64,000 bases of DNA, taken from the NCBI GenBank assembly GCA_037976565.1, contig CP137684.1, positions 24,231,010 through 24,295,009 on the forward strand, given 5' to 3'. A model generated the notes under the pieces. It had not been told where the DNA came from. It did not search any database and was given only the letters and a program-made list of their open reading frames with translations. Shown piece by piece: positions 45,201-57,200 of the stretch. Position numbers and translations under genes: made by a program. Numbering within the stretch: the first letter of the stretch is position 1; the number at the start of each line of letters is the position of its first letter. This DNA is from Mesocentrotus franciscanus. Taxonomy: Eukaryota; Echinodermata; Echinoidea; Camarodonta; Strongylocentrotidae.

Positions 45201-48200
45201 AGTAAATAATAAAATCAGTTCTGATTTAACTAATTTACCACAATAAATCATATGTATCTACCTATTATTGCTTAGACCAACACAGATGAAAGCGGGTGGC
45301 ATGTCCCAAACAAAAGGGTTAACGGGGTACCAGCGAAGACGAAGCCGCCAACAACGACGCCGTAGCAAAACGCTCCTCACTCGCAGGAATATCCTTGAGA
45401 TAACACGAGATGAAGGTATTAGGCGACAACCAAAATGCAGCCTACATAATATCATGAAGGGCAACACCATGAAACAAAGCCCAGGAGGTACTTACACCCC
45501 TGGTGGCATGCGCCCGAGGAGGTACACCCTCTGAGAGAGCCTCAGGGCCTGCGGCCTGAACCGTTTCAACGATCCATCTAGAGATGGAATCCTTTGACGC
45601 CGGAGAGAAGGGTTCCCGCGTAATCAGAAATAACTGCTCATCCTTCCGTACACCTTTAGTCTTGTCCAAAAACCACTTCAGAGCCCTAACTGGACACCAG
45701 ACTTTGTCTTCCTCAAACGAGGAGACACTGGACAAAGGACAAAGGAAGATCTCCACAGGATCAGATGAGACAGTTTGATTCTTTGCCAGGAAAGAAGGCC
45801 TGGGAGTAAATCTCACACCCTTCCTCTCCCCGCGAATGAGGCCCGGAGAAACGCAAAGGGCGTGAAGCGTGCCTCTCCTCTGCCCGGGCGCAATCGCAAT
45901 TAAAAACAAAGTCTTGATTGTGAGGCAGTGCAGAGACGCCTTAGCCAGAGGTTCAAAGGGAGGCTTAGATAAAGCCGCCAAAACCTTGGGCAGACTCCAA
46001 GGGGGAGCCAGCTTCTGTTGGGGTGGTCTCTCTAGAAAAAAGGGACCGCAACAACATTGCTAGCCGAGGGGAGTTTGACACACTCGAGCCATCTGGGAAC
46101 CCTGCATGGATAGCAGCAATGGCCGAACGATACCCACGCAACGTGGACAGAGATCCACCCTTGACACCAGGAGCCGCCATCCTGGGTACCACGCCAAGAC
46201 CTTCACACCACTGGTGGAAGGCCTCTAACCGAGAGTTATACACCACTCTCGTTGAATCCCGGCGGCTCTTGATCAAAAACTGAGAGGCTCTCTCCGAGAG
46301 GCCCTCAGCTCTGGCAACCTCCCCGATAACGGCCAAGCGGTCAAAGGAGAACCGCTGGCCGCGGATGAAGTATCCCTGAGAGAGGTTGAGCCACCAAGAC
46401 CTCCATCAGCGGAAGACAAAGCGGTTGACCCGCTACCCAATCCAGAAGATCCGAAACCACGACCTCCTCGGCCAATGAGGGGCGATCAATAGAACCCAAG
46501 CCCCGTCCGACCTGATTTTCCTCAAGACCTGAGGAATCAAGGCGAATGGGGAAACGCATAACTCCGTAGCGACCCCAAAGGAGCGAAAAGGCGTCTAACG
46601 CACAAGCCTCCGGATCCCGCACCGAGAACAGTATCTCGGAAGCCGAAGATAGAACGGGGACGCGAACAGGTCGATCTCCAACGGAGGCCAGACCAAGAGG
46701 AGGAGATCGAACACCTCCAAATGGAGGGCCCACTCCGATGGGAGGCACCTCCCTCTGGACAGAAAATCTGCTACCAGATTGTCCTGGCCAGGAATAAACG
46801 ATGCTACTGTCATGATCTCTACCGCCCGACACAGCAGCACCGTGTAACCAGACAACAACCGTCTGAAATGATGAAGCGACGCGAAGGCCACCATCATTTC
46901 TAGGACATTGATGTGAGGAAGGACGGGAAAATCCCAAGTCCCCGACACCTTGCTGCCCAAACAGTGACCCCCCACCCCAGGTGGGAGGCGTCCGTCGACA
47001 GGAGATCGAAGAAAGGGGCACCCGAAAGGGCTTGCCCGAGTCAAGAAGGCACTGTTCAACCAAGGAGCCAACAGAAGCTTGATCTCCTTTGGTAAAGGAA
47101 TTCTGACCGAAAGGGAATCTACACTCGGTCTGTAGAACCTCAGAAGATGTCTTTGAAAGGGCCTCATGAGAAGCCGAGCATCCTGACAAACATCGACCAG
47201 GCTGGCCAAAAGCCCAGCCACTGGAGCCACTGCTTGGCGAACTCTGCGGGAACGCCGCAGGGACCGGGCCGCCTTGGTAATGGACCGAACTCTGTCCCCA
47301 CTGGGACGGACCAACTGACTCGGAAAATCCAACTCCGCACCCAGATAAACCAACCTGCGGGTGGGAGACAAAACGGATTTGTCCCAATTCACCAGGAACC
47401 CTAGTCACTGCGTGACCTGCAGCAGTAGACTCAACTGCTCCCGAAGGCGAGTCTCTGAACTCGCCACCAGAAGCCAATCATCCAAATAGGCAAACAGCGT
47501 GAGCCCTTGCTTTCAAAGGAAAGCCGTGAGGGTCGAGACCACTCGGGTGCGAGGAGCCGGTCTCAGACCGAAGGGAGGGCCTTGAATCTGTAGGTCTCTC
47601 CTCGAAAGGCGAAAACCAGAAGATCCCTGAAAGTGGATGGATGGGTACATGGAAGTAGGCATCCTTAAGGTCTAACGAAACCGCCAGATCCTCCGGTTCT
47701 AATGAAGAAAGGATCGTAGCCAGGTGCTCCATGTGGGAGTGCATGGGAGCGATATGCAGATTGATCCTCTTCATATTGAGGATCATCCTCAGCTTCCCCG
47801 AGCGCTTGGGGATGACAAAAAACCGGAGAGAGACTCAGACCAGGGAGGTCCGAGACTCGCTCTAGGCGGACGATGTCGAAAGGCGCCGTTCGGGAGGGGC
47901 TCTACCAACTCTATGTAGAAGCCCTCTCGCACGACTGAGAGCACGAAGTGTCTTCGGTGATAGCTTCCCAAGAGGGAAGAAATTCCCGGAGTCATCCGAC
48001 GACTTGGTCTCTAAGCGCTCGGGCGGACCTTCAAAGGGGCGCTCGGAGGAAAAGACCTGGCCGAAGACTTCGGACCACTCCAACCTCTAGCCGAACCCCT
48101 GCAACGGCCCGAATGGCCCCGGGGCAACGGGGCCTGAGCCGGAGCCGGAGCCCGACGAGGAGCCTGAAACGGAGGCCGACGAGGAGCAAAGGAAATAACG

Positions 48201-51200
48201 TCTGAACAAGATATGCGGAGAGACAAAACCTGTCAAATCCGCCGCCTCCGAAAAGGCTTATCCTGGTAAAGCCTGCCTATGACTTGACGTAAAACCAAGT
48301 CTCAGGGCTAAGTCGACTAACTCCGACGACAGTCGCTCGGCAACAAAATAATTACGAGTGACCTCATCCACAATGGAGAACGCCAAACTCTGGCGTTAAA
48401 CTTCCCAGGCAGCCGTGGTAGAGTTAGCCGAGAACCTCGTAAACTCTACAGACAGCGGGATAACTCCCCCAGCGAGTCCGAGAAAACAACTCTGTCAAAA
48501 TTCTCCAAGAAGAGGCAAAGAATCAGGGAAGACCTGGGAGACAGAGTCCCAGACAACCTGACAACTCAAAGCTGGGGTAAAATCACCACTGAAAGAAAGA
48601 CTCCACTCCCGGAGAAGCACCGAGAAGAACGGGCGCCGTAGACACAAAGCCTAACGGAGAGCCGACTGCATGGGGTGACAATTTTAACGCCACAGGAGCG
48701 ACACCCAAGAATTCGGAAAATTAATTCGAATCCGAGAACAAAGAGCCCCGCTCTGAGACAAACCCCAGCCGGGGCACGGGTTACGGTAGGCACCGAACCA
48801 CTAGCATGCCGGGTGACAAATTTGACGCCAAACTTTGCGCACCTGCCAAGACAATAGCCCACGACCCAGCCGAAATCAGGGTGCTCGAACCCTTCACTCT
48901 AACCCGCCACAACGGGGGACGAAGGGGGCCTTCTTGGCCTTGCAAGCTTTCTTAAGCCTGGCTCCACGGTCAGATTGACCTGGGCCGCCTCGCTTCACTA
49001 CTTCTATAGAAACTTGAGTGACAGCCCCGAACAAAGGAGGCTACCCAGCCTAAGTCTTCTTTGCCCGCGAACCAGCCGAAGCATGGACGCACAAACTCTT
49101 CCGCTTCTTCCCCGCCGTAACGGGGGACGAAGGGGGCTTCCTGGTCTTGTGAGCTAGCTTGAGCTGAGCTCTACGGTCAGATTGACCTGGGCCGTCTCGC
49201 TTCACTGCTTCTATAGAAACTTGATCGACAGCCCTGACAAAGGAGGCTTCCCGGCCTTTGTCTCGTCCGCTACCAGCCGAAGCATGGATGCTTCTACCCC
49301 GACGCAACGGGGGAAGAAGGGGGCTCCTTGGCCTTGCTAGCTTCCTTCAGCCCAGCACCACAGGCAAATCGACCCAGGCCGTCTCACTTCACTGCTTCTA
49401 TAGAAACTTGATTGACAGCCCCGAACAAAGGAGGATTCCCGGCCTTTGTCTTGTCCGCTAACCACCCGAAGCATGGAAGCTCACACTCTTCCGCTTCTTC
49501 CCCGTCGCAACGGGGAAAGAAGGGGCTTCTTGGCCTTGCTAGCTTACTTCAGCTCAGCACCAGAGTCAAAATGACACAGGCCGTCTCGCTTCACTGAATC
49601 TAAAGAAACCTGAGCGAAAACCCCGCACGGTCAGTGTGACCGAGGCCTTCACGCTGCAATACTCCCTGAGAAGTTACAGCGAAACCACTACGGAGAGTGA
49701 GACCGAGGCCTGCTCGCTGCAAAGTTTCGTGAGAAACATTAGCGAGGTGTGACCAGGGCTGCTCGCTTCAAAGCGAGGAGTGACCGGGGCCTGCTCGCTT
49801 CAGTGCTTCGTGAGAAGCCTCAGCGAGCTCGAGACCTTGGCGTTCCACTGGCGTGATTATTATCAGGCACCCCAAATGTGGACGCAGGAATACTGCCGAA
49901 ATGAATCGGGTGCGTAAACCGGGTCTCCTTCATGCTTGAATGCATGGCTCGTGCTTTGCACGGCTGTTGCCTCGCAACAGAGCCCCGGGCCGTGAAGCCC
50001 GGGGCCTCTACCGGACGGACAGACCCACGAGGGGGAAAGCCACCAGTAGGAGTCTCTATATTCTAGCTGAGCTGAATTTATAGACCTCGACATACAGGCG
50101 CCGGAGCACAGCCCGCTGGCTGGCCCGGACGCGGTATCCGTCGGTAACTTACTACAGGGCCAAACTCCCGACACACTCGGCAAAAATACCCAGTGCGTGG
50201 AGTAACCTGCCCCGAGCCTGTACTCGGGTGCCCTTACCCCTACCTGCCGCACCAAACTCACTCGCTAGTGAGGCGGTACCGACAACCGAAACTGGGGGAG
50301 TGAATCCACTCCAAATCCGGACTCCTTGTCCATTAGAAACCTGTGGATAAGACAAAACAAACTTTCCAAGGAAAGCGATAACAACAATAAAAGAAAGGCA
50401 ACAGTTACTAAAACCAAACAATCGACGAACTAAACAAGCGTCGACTAAAACACGCAACAAACAGCGTCGCTTCAAAACAGTTTAATTAAACTCTTAAACA
50501 AAGCTAAAACAAACAGTCCTAGCGTAGCTAAACAAAAGAGCTACGAACGAAGAACGCTTATCTAAGCGTCAACAATAAAGGGCTAAGAAAGGAAGAACGC
50601 TTATCTTAGCGTCAACAAAAGAAATTAACACACAGCGCGCTCAACCATAGAGCCGCACCGTAAACTACACTAGAGGTATGCACAAAGAAATCCCTTAACA
50701 AAAACACTAAGTGAAAAGCCCCGGTACACAAATTACTGTGTCCGGGACTGAACTCAAAAGGGAAGTTCGGTCGGCAAAAGTGAACACTAATTACTGCCAA
50801 AATAAAGTGACTTAGGGTTAAAAAACCGAACCAAAATGTATAAAAACAAATTGGAACTGGAAATGACAGAAAGAAAGCACTCCAAAACGCTGCGAGGAGC
50901 AAAAAACTCCAAATTTAGCGCTAGAGACTTATCTGTACTCCTTAACGAATGACTGCGAAAAAGAGAGAGGAAGTCTGCTTGCGGACGTAGAGTGCGCGTG
51001 ACTGAAGGGTATATCGGGGTAGGGGTATGCACTACTGTTGTGACTTTTTTATTTTTCGATGACTGCTTTGTCTGGAGGACTAAGCAATAATAGGTAGATA
51101 CATATGATTTATTGTGGTAAATAAAGGGTACTGTAATGAAAAAGATGTGAATTTAAATTTTCTAATGTCCTTTGGACTTCATGATGAAGTACAACTTCTA

Positions 51201-54200
51201 ATTTAAAGCATTCAGAATCCAAAGATTTGTAAAGATGTCACCAAAAGGTTGCACTCATTTTGACATAACATTCTTACCATTGCAAGTACTAACGCCCTCA
51301 ACAGTGCTTAATTCATATCCAGGGTCACATTCACAGCTGTAAGACCCGTCGGTGTCCACACATTCTCCATTTGCACAGAGCGATGCATCCGCAAGGCATT
51401 CGTCAACATCTAGCAAAAGTAAACAAATTGTCAGCCATAGCAGTCAAGATTTTCTAAAGGTCTAGATAAATCATTTTTTTGGCTGAAATTGGCATTACAT
51501 ATTTTAACTACAGTTTTTTTATATTGTAAATAAGTTAGAATTGATGTTCAATGTAAATGTTTGGAAGCTCGGAAAAATAAAAATGAAATCCCCAATTTGT
51601 AAGTGAATAAGTGATTAAAAAATTCACTCTCCATTGCTTAAAATTGAGAAAGTTAAATGTCTATTTCAAATTAAATCGTTATTATAAATCGCAAAGGGTA
51701 CTGTAATGGAAAAGATGTGAATTTAAATTTTCTAATGTCCTTTGGATTTCATGATGAAGTACAACTTCTAATTTAAAGCATTCAGAATCCAAAGATTTGT
51801 AAAGATGTCACCAAAAGGTGACACTCATTTGACATAATATTCTAACCATTGCAAGTAAAGGTGACACTAATTTGACATAACATTCTTACCATTGCAAGTA
51901 CTAACGCCCTCAACAGTGCTTAATTCATATCCAGGGTCACATTCACAGCTGTAAGACCCGTCGGAGTCCACACATTCTCCATTTGCACAGAGCGATGCAT
52001 CCGCAAGGCATTCGTCAACATCTTGTAAAAAGTAAACAAATTTTCAGCCATAGCAGTCAAAATTTTCTAAATGTCTAGATAAATCAATTTTTATACTGAA
52101 ATTGGCATTAAATATTTAGAACTCCACTCTCTCATAGAGTAAAAAGTTGGAATGGATGTTCAATGTAAGTGTTTGGAAGCTAGGAAAAATAAAAATAAAA
52201 TCCCCAATTTGTAAGTGAAAATAATGATTAAAAAATTCACTCTCCATTGCTTATAATTGAGAAAGTTAAATGTCTATTTCAAATTAAATCGTTATTATGA
52301 ATCGCAAAGGGTACTGTAATTGAAAAGATGTGAAATTAAATTTTCTAATGTCCTTTGGATTTCATGATGAAGTACAACTTCTAATTTAAAGCATTCAGAA
52401 TCCAAAGATTTGTAAAGATGTCACCAAAAGGTGACACTCATTTGACATAATATTCTAACCATGGCAAGTAAAGGTGACACTAATTTGACATAACATTCCT
52501 ACCATTGCAAGTACTAACGCCCTCAACAGTGCTTAATTCATATCCAGGGTCACATTCACAGCTGTAAGACCCGTCGGTGTCCACACATTCTCCATTTGCA
52601 CAGAGCGATGCATCCGCAAGGCATTCGTCAACATCTAGCAAAAAGTAAACAAATTTTCAGCCATAGCAGTCAAATTTTTCTAAATGTCTAGATAAATCAA
52701 TTTTTATACTGAAATTGGCATTAAATATTTAGAACTCCACTCTTTCATAGAGTAAAAAGTTAGAATGGATGTTCAATGTAAGTGTTTGGAAGCTAGGAAA
52801 AATAAAAATGAAATCCCCAATTTGTAAGTGAAAATAATGATAAAAAATTCATTCTCCATTGCTTATAATTGAAAAAGTTAAATGTCTATTTTAAATTGAA
52901 TCGTTATTATAAATGGCAAAGGGTACTGTAATGACAAATATGTGAATTTAAATTTTCTAATGTCCTTTGGATTTCATGATGAAGTACAACTTCTAATTTA
53001 AAGCATTCAGAATCCAAAGATTTGTAAAGATGTCACCAAAGGTGACACTCATTTTGACATAATATTCTAACCATTGCAAGTAAAGGTGACACTAATTTGA
53101 CATAACATTCTTACCATTGCAAGTACTAACGCCCTCAACAGTGCTTAATTCATATCCAGGGTCACATTCACAGCTGTAAGACCCGTCGGTGTCCACACAT
53201 TCTCCATTTGCACAGAGCGATGCATCCGCAAGGCATTCGTCAACATCTAGCAAAAGTAAACAAATTGTCAGCCATAGTAGTCAAGATTTTTCTAAAGGTC
53301 TAGATAAATCAATTTTTAAGCTGAAATTGGCATTAAATATATTTGTATAACTCCAGTCTTTCATATTGTAAAAAGTTAGAATGGATGTTCAATGTAAGTG
53401 TTTAGAAGCTAGGAGAAATTAAAATGAAATCACCAATTTGTAAATGAAAATAATGATTAAAAAAATCACTCTCCATGGCTAATAATTGAGAAAGTTAAAT
53501 GTCTATTTTAAATTGAATCGTTATTATAAATGGCAAAGGGTACTGTAATGACAAATATGTGAATTTAAATTTTCTAATGTCCTTTGGATTTCATGATGAA
53601 GTACAACTTCTAATTTAAAGCATTCAGAATCCAAAGATTTGTAAAGATGTCACCAAAAGGTGACACTCATTTGACATAATATTCTAACCATTGCAAGTAA
53701 AGGTGACACTAATTTGACATAACATTCTTACCATTGCAAGTACTAACGCCCTCAACAGTGCTTAATTCATATCCAGGGTCACATTCACAGCTGTAAGACC
53801 CGTCGGTGTCCACACATTCTCCATTTGCACAGAGCGATGCATCCGCAAGGCATTCGTCAACATCTAGCAAAAGTAAACAAATTTTCAGCCATAGCAGTCA
53901 AGATTTTCTAAAGGTCTAGATAAATCATTTTTTTAGCTGAAATTGGCATTACATATTTTAACTACAGTTTTTCATATTGTAAATAAGTTAGAATTGATGT
54001 TCAATGTAAATGTTTGGAAGCTAGGAGAAATAAAAATGAAATCACCAATTTGTAAATGAAAATAGTGATTAAAAAATTCACTCTCCATTGCTTATAATTG
54101 AGAAAGTTAAATGTCTATTTCAAATTGAATCGTTATTATAAATGGCAAAGGGTACTGTAATGAAAAGATGTGAATTTAAATTTTCTAATGTCCTTTGGAC

Positions 54201-57200
54201 TTCATGATGAAGTACAACTTCTAATTTAAAGCATTCAGAATCCAAAGATTTGTAAAGATGTCACCAAAGGTGACACTCATTTTGACATAATATTCTAACC
54301 ATTGCAAGTAAAGGTGACACTAATTTGACATAACATTCTTACCATTGCAAGTACTAACGCCCTCAACAGTGCTTAATTCATATCCAGGGTCACATTCACA
54401 GCTGTAAGACCCGTCGGTGTCCACACATTCTCCATTTGCACAGAGCGATGCATCCGCAAGGCATTCGTCAACATCTAGCAAAAGTAAACAAATTGTCAGC
54501 CATAGTAGTCAAGATTTTTCTAAAGGTCTAGATAAATCAATTTTTAAGCTGAAATTGGCATTAAATATATTTGTATAACTCCAGTCTTTCATATTGTAAA
54601 AAGTTAGAATGGATGTTCAATGTAAGTGTTTAGAAGCTAGGAGAAATAAAAATGAAATCACCAATTTGTAAATGAAAATAATGATTAAAAAATCACTCTC
54701 CATTGCTAATAATTGAGAAAGTTAAATGTCTTTTTCAAATTGAATCGTTATTATGAATGGCAAAGGGTACTGTAATGAAAAAGATGTGAATTTAAATTTT
54801 CTAATTTTCTTTGGACTTCATGATGAAGTACAACTTCTAATTTAAAGCATTCAGAATCCAAAGATTTGTAAAGATGTCACCAAAGGTGACACTCATTTGA
54901 CATAACATTCTTACCATTGCAAGTACTAACGCCCTCAACAGTGCTTAATTCATATCCAGGGTCACATTCACAGCTGTAAGACCCGTCGGTGTCCACACAT
55001 TCTCCATTTGCACAGAGCGATGCATCCGCAAGGCATTCGTCAACATCTAGCAAAAAAGTAAACAAATTTTCAGCCATAGCAGTCAAAATTTTTCTAAATG
55101 TCTAGATAAATCAATTTTTTATACTGAAATTGGCATTAAATATTTAGAACTCCACTCTCATAAAGAGTAAAAAGTTAGAATGGATGTTCAATGTAAGTGT
55201 TTGGAAGCTCGGAAAAATAAAAATGAAATCCCCAATTTGTAAGTGAATAAGTGATTAAAAAATTCACTCTCCATTGCTTAAAATTGAGAAAGTTAAATGT
55301 CTATTTCAAATTAAATCGTTATTATAAATCGCAAAGGGTACTGTAATGGAAAAGATGTGAATTTAAATTTTCTAATGTCCTTTGGATTTCATGATGAAGT
55401 ACAACTTCTAATTTAAAGCATTCAGAATCCAAAGATTTGTAAAGATGTCACCAAAGGTGACACTCATTTGACATAATATTCTAACCATTGCAAGTAAAGG
55501 TGACACTAATTTGACATAACATTCTTACCATTGCAAGTACTAACGCCCTCAACAGTGCTTAATTCATATCCAGGGTCACATTCACAGCTGTAAGACCCGT
55601 CGGTGTCCACACATTCTCCATTTGCACAGAGCGATGCATCCGCAAGGCATTCGTCAACATCTAGCAAAAGTAAACAAATTTTCAGCCATAGCAGTCAAGA
55701 TTTTCTAAATTTCTAGATAAATCAATTTTTTTACTGAAATTGGCATTAAATATTTAGAACTCCACTTTCATAGAGTAAAAAGTTAGAATGGATGTTCAAT
55801 GTAAGTGTTTGGAAGCTAGGAAAAATAAAAATGAAATCCCCAATTTGTAAGTGAATAAGTGATTAAAAATTCACTCTCCATTGCTTATAATTGAGAAAGT
55901 TAAATGTCTATTTCAAATTAAATCGTTATTATAAATCGCAAAGGGTACTGTAATGGAAAAGATGTGAATTTAAATTTTCTAATGTCCTTTGGATTTCATG
56001 ATGAAGTACAACTTCTAATTTAAAGCATTCAGAATCCAAAGATTTGTAAAGATGTCACCAAAGGTGACACTCATTTGACATAATATTCTAACCATTGCAA
56101 GTAAAGGTGACACTAATTTGACATAACATTCTTACCATTGCAAGTACTAACGCCCTCAACAGTGCTTAATTCATATCCAGGGTCACATTCACAGCTGTAA
56201 GACCCGTCGGTGTCCACACATTCTCCATTTGCACAGAGCGATGCATCCGCAAGGCATTCGTCAACATCTTGTAAAAAAGTAAACAAATTTTCAGCCATAG
56301 CAGTCAAATTTTTCTAAATGTCTAGATAAATCAATTTTTATACTGAAATTGGCATTAAATATTTAGAACTCCACTCTCTCATAGAGTAAAAAGTTGGAAT
56401 GGATGTTCAATGTAAGTGTTTGGAAGCTAGGAAAAAAAAATGAAATCCCCAATTTGTAAGTGAAAATAATGATTAAAAATTCACTCTCCATTGCTTATAA
56501 TTGAGAAAGTTAAATGTCTATTTCAAATTAAATCGTTATTATGAATCGCAAAGGGTACTGTGGAAAAGATGTGAATTTAAATTTTCTAATGTCCTTTGGA
56601 TTTCATGATGAAGTACAACTTCTAATTTAAAGCATTCAGAATCCAAAGATTTGTAAAGATGTCACCAAAGGTGACACTCATTTGACATAATATTCTAACC
56701 ATTGCAAGTAAAGGTGACACTAATTTGACATAACATTCTTACCATTGCAAGTACTAACGCCCTCAACAGTGCTTAATTCATATCCAGGGTCACATTCACA
56801 GCTGTAAGACCCGTCGGTGTCCACACATTCTCCATTTGCACAGAGCGATGCATCCGCAAGGCATTCGTCAACATCTTGTAAAAAAGTAAACAAATTTTCA
56901 GCCATAGCAGTCAAAATTTTTCTAAATGTCTAGATAAATCAATTTTTTATACTGAAATTGGCATTAAATATTTAGAACTCCACTCTCATCATAGAGTAAA
57001 AAGTTAGAATGGATGTTCAATGTAAGTGTTTGGAAGCTAGGAAAAATAAAAATGAAATCCCCAATTTGTAAGTGAAAATAGTGATTAAAAATTCACTCTC
57101 CATTGCTTATAATTGAGAAAGTTAAATGTCTATTTCAAATTAAATCGTTATTATGAATCGCAAAGGGTACTGTAATGGAAAAGATGTGAATTTAAATTTT

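Larger units (their letters stand above)
44933..51122 (-). mobile_element. DIRS-like tyrosine-recombinase retrotransposon, decayed
   Basis: This is a 6190-bp insertion with clearly higher GC than the array around it. In coding (minus) order it has a 5' inverted terminal repeat (51122 to 50963), an untranslated and repeat-rich leader, gag-like sequence, reverse transcriptase with RNase H, a tyrosine recombinase, an internal complementary region (45275-45178), a short spacer and a 3' inverted repeat (45113-44933). That order and the internal complementary region define the DIRS group, which replicates through a circular DNA and integrates by its tyrosine recombinase. Flanks read ggc on the left and aaaggg on the right, together the empty-site sequence ggcaaaggg of other units, so there is no target duplication or loss. 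Several frameshifts and stops show it is inactive as assembled. No methyltransferase domain, found in some DIRS, was seen. Confidence 0.85.

Noticed and set aside
44933..45232. A separate 300-bp MITE with perfect 55-bp inverted repeats
   Set aside because: The right arm is directly joined to a copy of the far end of the large element, and the interior matches that element's other end. The DIRS terminal repeat plus internal complementary region explains everything in one insertion.
46341..47477. A 378-codon minus-strand frame as one protein
   Set aside because: Only its last 100 or so residues (from about 46640 down) are RT-RNase H sequence. The rest overlaps the true RNase H frame (46595-47392) and is a shadow.
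45268..48205. Many plus-strand open frames inside the DIRS element
   Set aside because: They lie opposite the minus-strand RT, RNase H and recombinase motifs and show no family motif; GC-rich shadow frames.
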